Part shown: positions 18,235 to 28,100 of the stretch, in pieces
Layout of the letters: each line of letters begins with the position of its first letter
Numbering within the stretch: position 1 is the stretch's first letter
Assembly: GCA_900542835.1 (NCBI GenBank)
Contig: UQPB01000003.1
Coordinates: 74,246-138,245 of the forward strand
DNA from: an uncultured Pelosinus sp.
GTDB lineage: Bacteria > Bacillota > Negativicutes > Sporomusales > Acetonemataceae
Length of the DNA stretch: 64,000 nt
Direction of reading: 5' to 3'
Notes under the pieces: generated by a model
Told to the model about the DNA's origin: nothing
What the model saw: only the letters and a program-made list of their open reading frames with translations
Databases searched by the model: none
Translations under genes and position numbers: made by a program

Positions 18235-18402
18235 ATGGCTTACAAAATTACCGATGCCTGTGTTTCCTGTGGTACCTGTGCCGCGACCTGTCCGGTGGGC
18301 GCTATCAGCGAAGGCAGCCCGATTTATGTAATTTCCGAAGAGTGTGTGGAGTGCGGCGCCTGTGCCGCCGTTTGTCCTGTTTCTGCTATCGAAGCGCCTT
18401 GA
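18235..18402 (+). CDS. Small 2[4Fe-4S] ferredoxin
   Basis: A 55-residue clostridial-type ferredoxin carrying electrons at low potential. It has two cysteine clusters in the pattern CxxCxxCxxxCP (CVSCGTCAATCPVGAI near the start; CVECGACAAVCPVSAI near the end), enough for two cubane clusters. The ATG follows AAAGGAGGTGTTTTGA, which lies in the 3' end of the preceding gene. Its redox partner cannot be told from the context. A second, very similar ferredoxin lies at 59134-59301. Confidence 0.94.
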   Translation: MAYKITDACVSCGTCAATCPVGAISEGSPIYVISEECVECGACAAVCPVSAIEAP

Positions 18403-18430
18403 TTGTACTTTTGTAAGGTTTCTTTGAATA

Positions 18431-18461
18431 GAAGCCCCCTCTGGCGAGGGGGCTTCTATTT
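18431..18461 (+). terminator. Stem-loop terminator after ferredoxin
   Basis: A perfect 11-base-pair stem (18431-18441 with 18446-18456) with a TGGC loop, followed by TATTT. The stem is strong but the T-run is short, so termination may be partial, leaving readthrough into uppS. Confidence 0.65.
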
Positions 18462-18498
18462 AGAAGACAGTTTCCGGCCACAATGCGGAGGTCTTAAA

Positions 18499-19269
18499 AT
18501 GTGGAAAAAATGGTTTGGTAAAACAGAAGAATATGTTGTTGCCGATAACCAATTAGATAAAGCTAAACTCCCGCGCCATACGGCGATTATTATGGATGGC
18601 AACGGGCGTTGGGCAAAGGATAAGGGCCTGCCGCGCGTATTCGGCCATCGCGCCGGTGTGGAAGCCTTGCGCCGGGTCGTGCGTACGGCCAGTAATCTGG
18701 GCCTGCAGGCGCTGACTGTTTACGCGTTTTCCACGGAAAACTGGAAACGGCCGCACGAAGAAGTGAATTTGCTGATGGAGTTGTTTTCAACTTATCTGAC
18801 TGCCGATATCGACGAACTGGATGCCAACAACGTCCAATTGCGTTTTATTGGCCGCATTGACGCGTTGGCGCCGGCGCTGCGCGACAAATTTCTGGCGGCG
18901 CAGGAGCGTACGGCAGTTAACAGCGGCTTGATTTTCAATGCGGCGATCAATTACGGCGGCCGGGCTGAATTGTTGCGGGCGGCGCAATTACTGGCCGCCG
19001 ACGTTCAAGCCGGCAGGCTGGCTGCGGAAAGCCTGACAGAAGCCGATCTGCAGCAACATCTATATACGGCGGATTTACCCGATGTCGACCTGTTGATCCG
19101 TCCCAGTGGCGATTATCGCATCAGTAATTTTTTGCTTTGGCAGAGCGCCTATGCCGAATTATGGTTTACAGATGTAAGATGGCCCGATTTTTCGCCGGCG
19201 CATTTACTGCAGGCAATAACCGACTTTCAACAACGCGACCGCAGATTTGGCGGACTGAAAATAAAGTAG
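18499..19269 (+). CDS. uppS: Undecaprenyl diphosphate synthase (isoprenyl transferase)
   Basis: Makes the C55 lipid carrier precursor for peptidoglycan by adding isoprene units to farnesyl diphosphate. The 256-residue cis-prenyltransferase has HTAIIMDGNGRWA with catalytic Asp33, the TVYAFSTENWKR stretch and the C-terminal RPSGDYRISNFLLWQSAYAE. ATG 18499 follows GCGGAGG. An open frame runs about 96 bases further upstream through the terminator hairpin and is not used. cdsA follows by 7 bases. Confidence 0.96.
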   Translation: MWKKWFGKTEEYVVADNQLDKAKLPRHTAIIMDGNGRWAKDKGLPRVFGHRAGVEALRRVVRTASNLGLQALTVYAFSTENWKRPHEEVNLLMELFSTYLTADIDELDANNVQLRFIGRIDALAPALRDKFLAAQERTAVNSGLIFNAAINYGGRAELLRAAQLLAADVQAGRLAAESLTEADLQQHLYTADLPDVDLLIRPSGDYRISNFLLWQSAYAELWFTDVRWPDFSPAHLLQAITDFQQRDRRFGGLKIK

Positions 19270-19276
19270 GTGCCAT

Positions 19277-20092
19277 ATGCTATTACAGCGTATCTTGACA
19301 GCCGCGGTGGGAATACCTGTTACCGTGTATCTGATCCAGTCGGGCGGCTGGCTGTTCTCACTAGCGATTATTATTCTGGCTCTCCTTGCCTGGCGGGAGT
19401 ACTGCCAGATGCTGCGCTGCCGTCAGATTGAAGTCGGTATGGCGGGCGGGGCGGGTATGATCATTCTGCTGCTGCTAAGCGGCTGGTGCGGCAATTCCGA
19501 GGAATTGCTGCTGGCAGTGTGGCTGCTGCTGCTGCTGACGCTGCTGCGAACCCTGCTGCGCTGGTCGCGTGAGCCCTCGTTTGTCGCCGCTGCCTTCAGC
19601 CTGTTTGGGGTTATTTATATCGGCTTCTCGTTCCTGCACCTGCTGCTGCTGCGTCAGTTAAACGGTGATGCCACCGCGACGATGGGCGTTGGTACTGTTT
19701 ATTTGTGGGCCGCGTTTTTGGCTACCTGGGGCAGCGATACCTTTGCCTATTTTGTCGGTTCCTTATGGGGACGCCGCAAGCTTTGTCCGGCGATCAGTCC
19801 CCGCAAATCGGTTGAAGGCTTTATTGGCGGCGTGTTAGGGGCGGTTGTAGCCGTCCTGATCTTTGGTTATTTTACCGAGATGCCGCTGATGCACCGGTTG
19901 ATGACCGGATTGATCGGTGGCTTGGTTTCGCCGGTTGGTGATCTGGCTGAATCGGCACTGAAACGCTTTTGCGGCGTCAAGGATTCCGGCAGCCTGCTCC
20001 CCGGTCATGGCGGTGTGCTTGACCGTTTTGACAGCATTTTGTTCAGTGTTCCCGCCGTTTACTATTATGTGCAGCTTATTGTTTTAAACTAG
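19277..20092 (+). CDS. cdsA: Phosphatidate cytidylyltransferase
   Basis: Membrane enzyme making CDP-diacylglycerol from phosphatidate and CTP, the branch point to phospholipids. The 271-residue protein has many hydrophobic segments and the CDP-synthase signature in its C-terminal half (SALKRFCGVKDSG, then LPGHGGVLDRFDS). It lies between uppS and dxr, as in most Firmicutes. The ATG start is seven bases after the uppS stop. Confidence 0.95.
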   Translation: MLLQRILTAAVGIPVTVYLIQSGGWLFSLAIIILALLAWREYCQMLRCRQIEVGMAGGAGMIILLLLSGWCGNSEELLLAVWLLLLLTLLRTLLRWSREPSFVAAAFSLFGVIYIGFSFLHLLLLRQLNGDATATMGVGTVYLWAAFLATWGSDTFAYFVGSLWGRRKLCPAISPRKSVEGFIGGVLGAVVAVLIFGYFTEMPLMHRLMTGLIGGLVSPVGDLAESALKRFCGVKDSGSLLPGHGGVLDRFDSILFSVPAVYYYVQLIVLN

Positions 20093-20107
20093 AAAGGAGA
20101 ATGCGGC

Positions 20108-21268
20108 TTGCGACATATCGGCATACTAGGCAGTACCGGATCGATCGGCACGCAAACCCTGGAAGTTGTCGCCGCCAATCCGGGACGATTTTCCGTTCGG
20201 GTTCTGGCTGCCAACAGCAACGACCGGTTGCTGCAGGAGCAAATTGAACGCTTTCAGCCAGATGTGGCTGTTTTAACCGATAAAGCAGCGGCTGACCGTC
20301 TCGCCCGCCGCTATACTGGCAAGACAAAGCTTCTGTGGGGTGAGGAAGGCCTGCTGGAAGCGGCGATTCATCCGGCAACAGAAGTCGTTGTGACCGCACT
20401 GGTCGGCTTTGCCGGCTTGCGGCCGACTCTGGCGGCAATTAACGCCAAAAAAACGATTGCGCTGGCAAATAAAGAAACGTTGGTTGCCGCCGGCGAAATC
20501 GTGACCCGGGCGGCTGCCGACAACCATGTCGCCATATTGCCTGTGGACAGCGAACACAGCGCTATTTTTCAGTGTCTGCAGGGAGTTAAGCCAGGCAGTG
20601 TCGCCAAACTGCTGTTAACCGCCTCCGGCGGACCGTTTCGCGGCTTTAGCGGCGAGCGGCTGAAAACAGTCAGTATTGCCGACTGCCTCAAGCATCCTAA
20701 CTGGTCCATGGGCAGAAAGATTACGGTTGACTCGGCGACTCTGGCCAACAAAGGTCTGGAAGTCATTGAGGCCAGATGGCTGTTCGACGTCGATTACGAT
20801 CAAATTGAGGTGATTGTGCATCCGCAAAGCATCATTCACTCCATGATCGAATTGACGGACGGCTGCGTTCTGGCGCAAATGGGATTGCCGGATATGCGGG
20901 CGCCTATCCAATATGCCCTGACCTTTCCGGAACGCTCGGCAGTCAATTATGGCTCGCTTAATTTTGCCCAAACAACTGCCTTGACGTTTGAGCAGCCTGA
21001 TACCGCGACATTCAGCGCTTTGGCGATGGCTTACGAGTCAGGGCGTAAGGGCGGCGCATATCCCTGCGTGTTTAATGCTGCCAACGAGATAGCGGTCGAG
21101 GCGTTTTTAGCAGGGAAAATCGGCTTTACTGATATTGCCGGGGTCATTCGCAGCAGCTTGCAGGCATTTAGCGCTGGCGGCGAATTTACGCTCGACAGCT
21201 TGCTGCAAGCCGACGCCTGGGCCCGGCGGCATGCGGCCGGAATAACCGGCTTCTATAAAAGCGATTAA
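20108..21268 (+). CDS. dxr: 1-deoxy-D-xylulose 5-phosphate reductoisomerase
   Basis: Second step of the MEP isoprenoid pathway: DXP plus NADPH to MEP. The N-terminal NADPH site GSTGSIGTQTL is at residues 8-18. Further conserved stretches are LANKETLVAAG and the metal-site region PVDSEHSAIFQCL. It has 386 residues. The start is TTG 20108 behind AAAGGAGA. It is clustered with ispG and uppS, so isoprenoid precursor supply and carrier-lipid use are encoded together. Confidence 0.96.
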   Translation: MRHIGILGSTGSIGTQTLEVVAANPGRFSVRVLAANSNDRLLQEQIERFQPDVAVLTDKAAADRLARRYTGKTKLLWGEEGLLEAAIHPATEVVVTALVGFAGLRPTLAAINAKKTIALANKETLVAAGEIVTRAAADNHVAILPVDSEHSAIFQCLQGVKPGSVAKLLLTASGGPFRGFSGERLKTVSIADCLKHPNWSMGRKITVDSATLANKGLEVIEARWLFDVDYDQIEVIVHPQSIIHSMIELTDGCVLAQMGLPDMRAPIQYALTFPERSAVNYGSLNFAQTTALTFEQPDTATFSALAMAYESGRKGGAYPCVFNAANEIAVEAFLAGKIGFTDIAGVIRSSLQAFSAGGEFTLDSLLQADAWARRHAAGITGFYKSD

Positions 21269-21273
21269 GGACG

Positions 21274-22314
21274 GTGGTGTTTTTGTCAATAACCATAATT
21301 GCGACAATTTTTGTTTTCGGTTTACTGGTCATGGTGCATGAACTGGGACATTTTCTTACTGCCAAGCTGGTTGGCATGGGCGTTCATGAGTTTGCCATCG
21401 GCTTTGGGCCGAAAATCATCAGTAAAAAATATGGTGAAACAGTCTATTCACTGCGTCTGATTCCGCTGGGAGGCTTTAATAAAATTGCCGGTATGGATCC
21501 GGATGAGCCGCAGGATGAAAAATCCTATCTGAGTAAGCCTGTCTGGGCGAGAATGCTGGTTATTATTGCCGGATCGGCGATGAATCTGCTGCTGCCGGTG
21601 TTTTTGTTCACGGTAGTATTTCTGGCAAACGGTGTTGACATTCCCTCAAACGAACCGGTAATGGGAACGGTAATGGCCGATAGGCCGGCCAGCCGGGCCA
21701 ACTTTCAGCCGGGAGACAGAATCAAAGCCGTTAACGGACAGAATGTCACAGCCTGGAAGGATTTCGTAGCGGTTGTGCAGGCCAATGCCGGCCATGAACT
21801 GCATGTGGTCTATGAACGCAACGGCCAGACGGCAACGGCTGCCATTACGCCGGAATATGACGATGCCGCCAAGCGGGGTATTATCGGTGTTATGCCCGTA
21901 ATTGATCATAAGCAGCCTGGGGCGGCCGAGGCTGCCGGACTGGCGGCAAAGCAGACGTATCTTTTGGCGGCGACAATGCTGACAGGTATTGGTCAAATGA
22001 TTACCGGTCAGGCGCCGGCAGATGTCGCCGGACCGATCGGAGTCGCGCAGATGGCCGGACAAGTAGCGCAGATGGGTTTTATGCCGCTGCTGCAGTTTGC
22101 CGCGTTCCTTAGCATCAATCTTGGTTTGATTAACTTATTACCGGTACCGGTGCTGGATGGCGGGCATGTCGTCACGCTGGCGATTGAGGCTGTCAGGCGC
22201 AAACCATTGTCAAAGGAAAGTCTTCAGTTTGTGCAGATGATCGGCTTTAGCCTGTTAATCCTGCTGATGCTGCTGGCCACATTTAAAGATTTAACCCGCT
22301 TAAAGCTGTTTTAG
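21274..22314 (+). CDS. rseP: Site-2 intramembrane zinc protease RseP/RasP
   Basis: Membrane metalloprotease that cleaves anti-sigma factors and remnant signal peptides. It has the zinc motif HELGH (about residues 22-26), a PDZ domain (about 120-200) and the LPVPVLDGGH motif in the C-terminal half. It has 346 residues. The start is uncertain: GTG 21274, GTG 21277 and TTG 21283 are all close to TAAGGACGG, and TTG 21283 would give the more usual N-terminus. Confidence 0.94.
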   Translation: MVFLSITIIATIFVFGLLVMVHELGHFLTAKLVGMGVHEFAIGFGPKIISKKYGETVYSLRLIPLGGFNKIAGMDPDEPQDEKSYLSKPVWARMLVIIAGSAMNLLLPVFLFTVVFLANGVDIPSNEPVMGTVMADRPASRANFQPGDRIKAVNGQNVTAWKDFVAVVQANAGHELHVVYERNGQTATAAITPEYDDAAKRGIIGVMPVIDHKQPGAAEAAGLAAKQTYLLAATMLTGIGQMITGQAPADVAGPIGVAQMAGQVAQMGFMPLLQFAAFLSINLGLINLLPVPVLDGGHVVTLAIEAVRRKPLSKESLQFVQMIGFSLLILLMLLATFKDLTRLKLF

Positions 22315-22342
22315 ACGACTGAGCGGCAATGTAGGTGATAAA

Positions 22343-23410
22343 ATGAAATCGCATAAAACGCGGCAAGTAAAAATTGGCGGTGTGGCGATCGGCGGCGGTG
22401 CCCCGATCGCCATCCAGTCAATGACCAATACTCCGTCTGATGATGTGACGGCAACGGCAGCGCAAATTGCCAGCCTGCGGGAAGCGGGCTGCGATATTGT
22501 CCGGGTGGCAATCCCGGATATGGCCGCCGCCAAAGCGGTGGGAGCGATTAAGCAGCGGCAGCCGCAGACGCCGCTGGTTGGTGACATTCATTTCGATTAC
22601 CGTCTGGCACTGGAGGCTGTTGAGCAGGGGATTGACGCGCTGCGAATCAACCCCGGCAATATCGGCGCTGAGGCGAACATCCTCGCGGTAGTCAGAGCAG
22701 CCCGGCAACGCCGGATTCCGATCCGTATCGGCGTCAACGCCGGATCACTGGAGAAGGATTTGTTGCTGCGATACGGCCATCCTACGCCTGAGGCGATGGT
22801 GGAAAGCGCGATGCGACATGTGCGTCTGCTGGAAAAACATGACTTTCAGGATATAAAAATTTCGCTCAAAGCCAACGATGTGCCAATGACGATCAGGGCG
22901 TATCAATTAATGGCCGAAACCGTTGATTATCCACTGCACCTAGGGATTACCGAAGCTGGAACGGTACGTTCTGGTGTCGTTAAATCGGCAGTCGGCATCG
23001 GTGCTTTGCTGGCACAGGGAATTGGCGACACGATCCGGGTATCGCTGACCGGCGATCCGGTTGAAGAAGTCAAGGTTGCCAATGAAATTTTAAAATCGCT
23101 GGGACTGCGCCAATACGGGCCGACCCTGATTTCCTGCCCGACCTGCGGCCGGACCCAGATCAATCTTGTACATATCGCCGAGGCGGTTGAACAGAAGCTG
23201 GCAGCGGTGAAAAAACCGATTAAAGTTGCAGTGATGGGGTGTGTCGTCAACGGCCCGGGTGAGGCCCGGGAAGCCGATATCGGCATTGCCGGCGGCCGGG
23301 AATTTGGCCTGATTTTCCGTAAAGGCGAAATTGTCAAGAAGGTGCCTGAGGACAAGCTGCTGGATGAACTATTTATCGAAATCAATCATTTGATCGAGGA
23401 GGAACAGTAA
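22343..23410 (+). CDS. ispG: 4-hydroxy-3-methylbut-2-enyl diphosphate synthase (flavodoxin/ferredoxin)
   Basis: Late MEP pathway enzyme, an iron-sulfur protein converting MEcPP to HMBPP. A TIM-barrel N-terminal part is followed by the cluster-binding cysteines in SCPTCGRTQ and GCVVNGPGEA. At 355 residues it is the two-domain bacterial form. Its stop overlaps the proS start (TAATG). It needs a low-potential electron donor; the ferredoxin at 18235 is a possible but unproven partner. Confidence 0.96.
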   Translation: MKSHKTRQVKIGGVAIGGGAPIAIQSMTNTPSDDVTATAAQIASLREAGCDIVRVAIPDMAAAKAVGAIKQRQPQTPLVGDIHFDYRLALEAVEQGIDALRINPGNIGAEANILAVVRAARQRRIPIRIGVNAGSLEKDLLLRYGHPTPEAMVESAMRHVRLLEKHDFQDIKISLKANDVPMTIRAYQLMAETVDYPLHLGITEAGTVRSGVVKSAVGIGALLAQGIGDTIRVSLTGDPVEEVKVANEILKSLGLRQYGPTLISCPTCGRTQINLVHIAEAVEQKLAAVKKPIKVAVMGCVVNGPGEAREADIGIAGGREFGLIFRKGEIVKKVPEDKLLDELFIEINHLIEEEQ

Positions 23411-25113
23411 TGCGCGCAACACAATTGTACGCACCGACACTGCGGGAAACACCTGCAGAAGCCGAAGTTATCAGTCATCAGCTGATGTTGCGGGCGGGAA
23501 TGATCCGCAAGGCCGCCGGGGGCGTTTATTCCTATCTGCCGCTTGCCTGGCGGGTATTGCGAAAAATTGAGGCGATCGTCCGTGAGGAGATGGATGCCAA
23601 GGGCGGTCAGGAATTGTTGATGCCGATTATTCAGCCTGCTGAATTGTGGCAGGAAACAGGCCGCTGGGATGTTTACGGCGATGAGATGTTCCGGCTGCGA
23701 GACCGGCATAATCGTAATTTTTGTCTGGGTCCCACCCATGAGGAAATGATTACCTCGCTGGTCCGGTTTGATGTGCGATCCTATCGGCAGCTGCCGTTGA
23801 TGTTATATCAGATCCAAAACAAATACCGCGACGAAATCCGTCCCCGCTTTGGCTTAATGCGGGGTCGCGAGTTCATTATGAAGGATCTGTACTCGTTTGA
23901 CCGTGACGAACAAGGGTTGGATAGCAGTTATCAAAAGATGTACGACGCTTATATGAATGTTTTCAGCCGCTGCGGACTTACCTTCCGTGCCGTCGAAGCC
24001 GATTCCGGCGCGATTGGCGGCAGTGGATCGCATGAATTCATGGTTATTGCTGAATCCGGAGAGGCGGCTATTGCCTACTGTCCCGCCTGCGATTACGCCG
24101 CCAATGTCGAAAAGGCGGAATTAAAGCCGCTGCAGTCGCAGCCGGAAGCGCCGCTGCCGCTGGCAGAAGCGGCGACGCCGGGCGCCAAGACGATTGAGGC
24201 AGTCAGTGCCTTTCTAAATATTACCGCTGACCGGATGATCAAGACGCTTGCCTATCAAACTGAAAAAGGGCTGGTGCTTGCCCTGGTGAGGGGAGATCAT
24301 GCCGTCAATGAAATCAAGCTGCAGAATAAGCTTGGCTGCCTGCAACTGGAGCTGGCTGGCGAGGAGGCCATCCGTTCCGCCCTGGGCTGCATTCCCGGCT
24401 ATATCGGCCCGGTTTCAGCCACTCTGACGGTCGTGGCCGATGAGACGGTTATGCTGCTGCAGAACGCTGTTTGCGGCGCCAACAAGCTGGATGCCCATTA
24501 TCTTCATGTCAATCCCGGACGGGATTTTAAGGCCACTATCGTCGCTGATATTCGCTTGATACAGGAGAATGATCCCTGCCCCCGCTGCGCCGGCGCAGTC
24601 AAAACCGCCCGTGGCATCGAAGCCGGTCAGGTTTTTAAGCTGTTCACTAAATACAGCAAGGCCCTGCAGGCTACCTATTTAGACGAAAACGGTAAAGAGC
24701 AGCCGATGGTCATGGGCTGCTATGGAATCGGTATTTCCCGCACTATGGCGGCGGCTATCGAGCAAAACTATGATGAGCACGGCATCATCTGGCCGGCGGC
24801 AATCGCACCGTATCACGCTGTTGTTGTGCCCATCAACGCCAAAGACCAACCCCAGCTGCAACTGGCCCAGACCATCTATGACAGACTGACGGCGACAGGA
24901 ATCGAGACAGTGCTGGATGATCGCAACGAACGGCCCGGGGTTAAGTTCAAAGACGCTGATCTGATTGGTTATCCGCTTAAGATTACCGTTGGTCCCAAAA
25001 CCATCAGCGAGCAAATGCTGGAGGTCAAGGTGCGCAAGACGGGAGAAATCCGCTTTTTATCGCTGGCGGAGGACTATATTGCTGTGTTGAGATCGATGCT
25101 GGCGGCGCTGTAG
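23410..25113 (+). CDS. proS: Prolyl-tRNA synthetase (bacterial type)
   Basis: Class II aminoacyl-tRNA synthetase charging tRNA-Pro. Motif 2 lies around FRDEIRPRFGLMRGREFIMKD (conserved part RPRFGLMRGREF), motif 3 near the GCYGIGISRTM stretch. An editing insertion domain (about residues 225-400) marks the bacterial form. The anticodon-binding domain occupies the C-terminus. It has 567 residues. The start overlaps the ispG stop by one base. A weak GCGC stem with TTTTC follows the stop but is too short to call a terminator. Confidence 0.96.
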   Translation: MRATQLYAPTLRETPAEAEVISHQLMLRAGMIRKAAGGVYSYLPLAWRVLRKIEAIVREEMDAKGGQELLMPIIQPAELWQETGRWDVYGDEMFRLRDRHNRNFCLGPTHEEMITSLVRFDVRSYRQLPLMLYQIQNKYRDEIRPRFGLMRGREFIMKDLYSFDRDEQGLDSSYQKMYDAYMNVFSRCGLTFRAVEADSGAIGGSGSHEFMVIAESGEAAIAYCPACDYAANVEKAELKPLQSQPEAPLPLAEAATPGAKTIEAVSAFLNITADRMIKTLAYQTEKGLVLALVRGDHAVNEIKLQNKLGCLQLELAGEEAIRSALGCIPGYIGPVSATLTVVADETVMLLQNAVCGANKLDAHYLHVNPGRDFKATIVADIRLIQENDPCPRCAGAVKTARGIEAGQVFKLFTKYSKALQATYLDENGKEQPMVMGCYGIGISRTMAAAIEQNYDEHGIIWPAAIAPYHAVVVPINAKDQPQLQLAQTIYDRLTATGIETVLDDRNERPGVKFKDADLIGYPLKITVGPKTISEQMLEVKVRKTGEIRFLSLAEDYIAVLRSMLAAL

Positions 25114-25169
25114 ACTCCGCGCCGCTGCGCTTTTCTTTCGTGATAGCACGAAGCTCAGAGGAGAATCGT

Positions 25170-28100
25170 ATGAACAATTACTGCATCATACCTGAAAGTC
25201 AGCGGGATTTTCAGCTGTTCACGGCAGATATGCCGCTAAATGCCGCTGATCGCGCTTTACTGAACCAATGCATCATTACCAAAGTCACCGTCAATCCGGA
25301 CCGCAACAGCTGGCTGCTGTCGGTACAGGCGCGGCAGCAGCTGCCGCCGGCGCTGCAAACCGCTTTGTGCAGCCATCTCGCCAGGAATTGTCAGCTGAAT
25401 GCGGTGACACTGGATTGGCAGCAGGAGCAGGCTGACTTGAGCGGATGTATTGCCGAGCATTGGGCCAAGATCGCCGCCGAATCTGTTGACAGCTCGGCGC
25501 TGCGGCATATTTTGCTGCAAGCTGCGCGCAGCTTTGATGGTGATGCGCTGCGGATTGAAACCGATGGGGAACTGGCGGCACAAATGCTGTTGGAGCGGGA
25601 TGCGGCGCTGCGCATTCGCGACTATCTGCTGCGGGAATTCGGCGCCACCTGCACGGTGGATATTATTGCCTCCCGCCGCGAGGATGCGGCCGGCGGGGCC
25701 GACATCCTCACGCCGGAATATCTTGCAGCCTTGTCGCAGGCCACCGTTGCCGAATCCAAACAAGAAAAGAGCAGCCCGCTCCTCTATGGCCGCAATATTA
25801 AAGAGGAGCCAAGGCTGATCTGTGCGATTACCGAGGAAGACCGCAATTTGGTTATTCAGGGCGAGCTGGTCAAAATCGACTGCCGTGAGTTGAAGAGCGG
25901 CCGTTTCCTGATTAATTTTGATATCGCTGACCACACCAATGGCATTTCCGCTAAACTATTTCTGGAGAAGCAGGAGCAATACACCAAACTGGCGGGCAGC
26001 TTGAAGACCGGCATGACTGTCCGGCTGAAGGGCAAGGCGCAGCAAGATAAATTTGCCAACAATGATTTAGCCTTTTTTGTCGACAGCATTGTTGCTGTGG
26101 AAAAGGTAACGACTGCGCGTATTGACGACGCCGAACTGAAACGGGTGGAATTGCACGCTCATACGCGAATGAGCGCGCTGGACGCCATTGTTCCTGCCAA
26201 GCAGCTGGTCGCCACCGCCGCCAAATGGGGGCATCCGGCGATTGCGATTACCGATCACGGGGTTGTTCAGGCGTTTCCCGAGGCCTATGAAGAAGCTGCC
26301 AAACACGGCATTAAGCTGATTTACGGTGTGGAAGGCTATCTGCTGGAAGAAAATAATCAGTCCAGGCATATCATTATTCTGGCAAAAAATCGTACAGGAC
26401 TCTATAATTTGTATCGCCTGATCTCGATCTCCCATCTGAAATACCTGCACAGGATGCCGCGCATACCGCGGGCCATCCTGTCCGAATACCGTGAAGGGCT
26501 TATAATCGGATCGGCCTGCGAAGCCGGCGAATTGATTCAGGCGATTTTGCGGGGCGCTACTGACGATGAGCTGCTGGCAATAGCCTCATTTTACGATTAT
26601 TTGGAGATCCAGCCGGTAGATAATAATGCCTTCCTGCTGCGGGAAGGGAAAATTGCCGACAGGGAAGGCCTGATGGATATCAACCGCAAGGTCTGCGAGC
26701 TGGGCCGTCAGCTTGACAAGCTGGTTGTCGCCACCTGCGATGTGCATTTTCTCAATCCCGAAGATGAAATTTACCGCCGCATTCTAATGAGCGGACAGGG
26801 CTACAGCGATGCTGATAATCAGCCGCCGTTATTTTTCCGGACAACCAGCGAGATGCTGGAGGAGTTTACGTATCTTGGCCGGGAAAAAGCTTTTGAAGTC
26901 GTAGTGGAGAACTCTCGTAAGATCAGCGACAGCATCGAGTCGTTCAAGCCCATTCCTGATGAATTATATTCACCGCAGATTCCCGGGGCCGAAGAAGAGA
27001 TTCGATCCATGTCTTACCGGCGAGCGGAGGAATTATACGGCAATCCGCTGCCGCAGCTGGTGGCGGACCGGCTGCAAAGCGAATTGAACTCGATCATTAA
27101 TAACGGCTTTGCCGTTCTCTATTTAATTGCCCACAAGCTGGTTAAAAAATCGCTTGACGATGGCTACCTGGTCGGTTCCCGTGGCTCAGTCGGCTCGTCC
27201 TTTGTCGCCACTATGACCGGTATTACTGAAGTCAATCCGTTGCCGCCGCACTGGCTTTGCCCGCAGTGCCGGCACTCGCAGTTTGTGACTGACGGCAGCA
27301 TTGGCGGCGGCTTTGATTTAGCGGACAAGAATTGCCCCGAATGCGGGACGCTGATGGCCAAGAACGGGCATGATATTCCGTTTGCCGTTTTTCTTGGCTT
27401 TGAAGGCGACAAAGTGCCGGATATCGACCTGAATTTCTCCGGCGACTATCAGCCTGTCGCCCATAAATACACGGAGGAACTATTCGGTAAAGATAATGTT
27501 TTCCGGGCGGGAACGATTGCCACTATTGCCGATAAGACTGCCTTCGGGTTTGTTAAAAATTATTTTGCCGATAAAGGCGACTTCGAAGTCCGCAACTCGT
27601 TTGTCGAGCGCTGGATGGGCGGCTGCACCGGCGTCAAACGCACTACCGGTCAGCATCCCGGCGGCATTATGGTCGTTCCCCGTGATATGGACGTACACTA
27701 TTTCACCCCGATTCAATATCCGGCTGATGATAAAAATTCATCAACAATTACAACCCATTTTGATTATCATTCCATCAGCAGCCGCTTAGTCAAGCTCGAC
27801 ATACTCGGCCATGACGATCCGACCGTAATCCGGATGCTTGAAGATCTGACCCACATTGACGCCAAGACGATTCCTTTTGATGACGCCAAGACAATGAGTT
27901 TGTTTTCTTCCACCGAGGCGCTCGGCTTGACGCCGCAACAGTTGAATTCCAGCGTAGGTACCTTTGGCATACCTGAGTTTGGCACGAAATTTGTCCGGCA
28001 GATGCTGGAGGATACCAAGCCGCAAACCTTCAGTGAGCTGGTGCGCATCAGCGGCTTTTCGCATGGTACCGACGTTTGGCTGAATAATGCGCAAAGCCTG

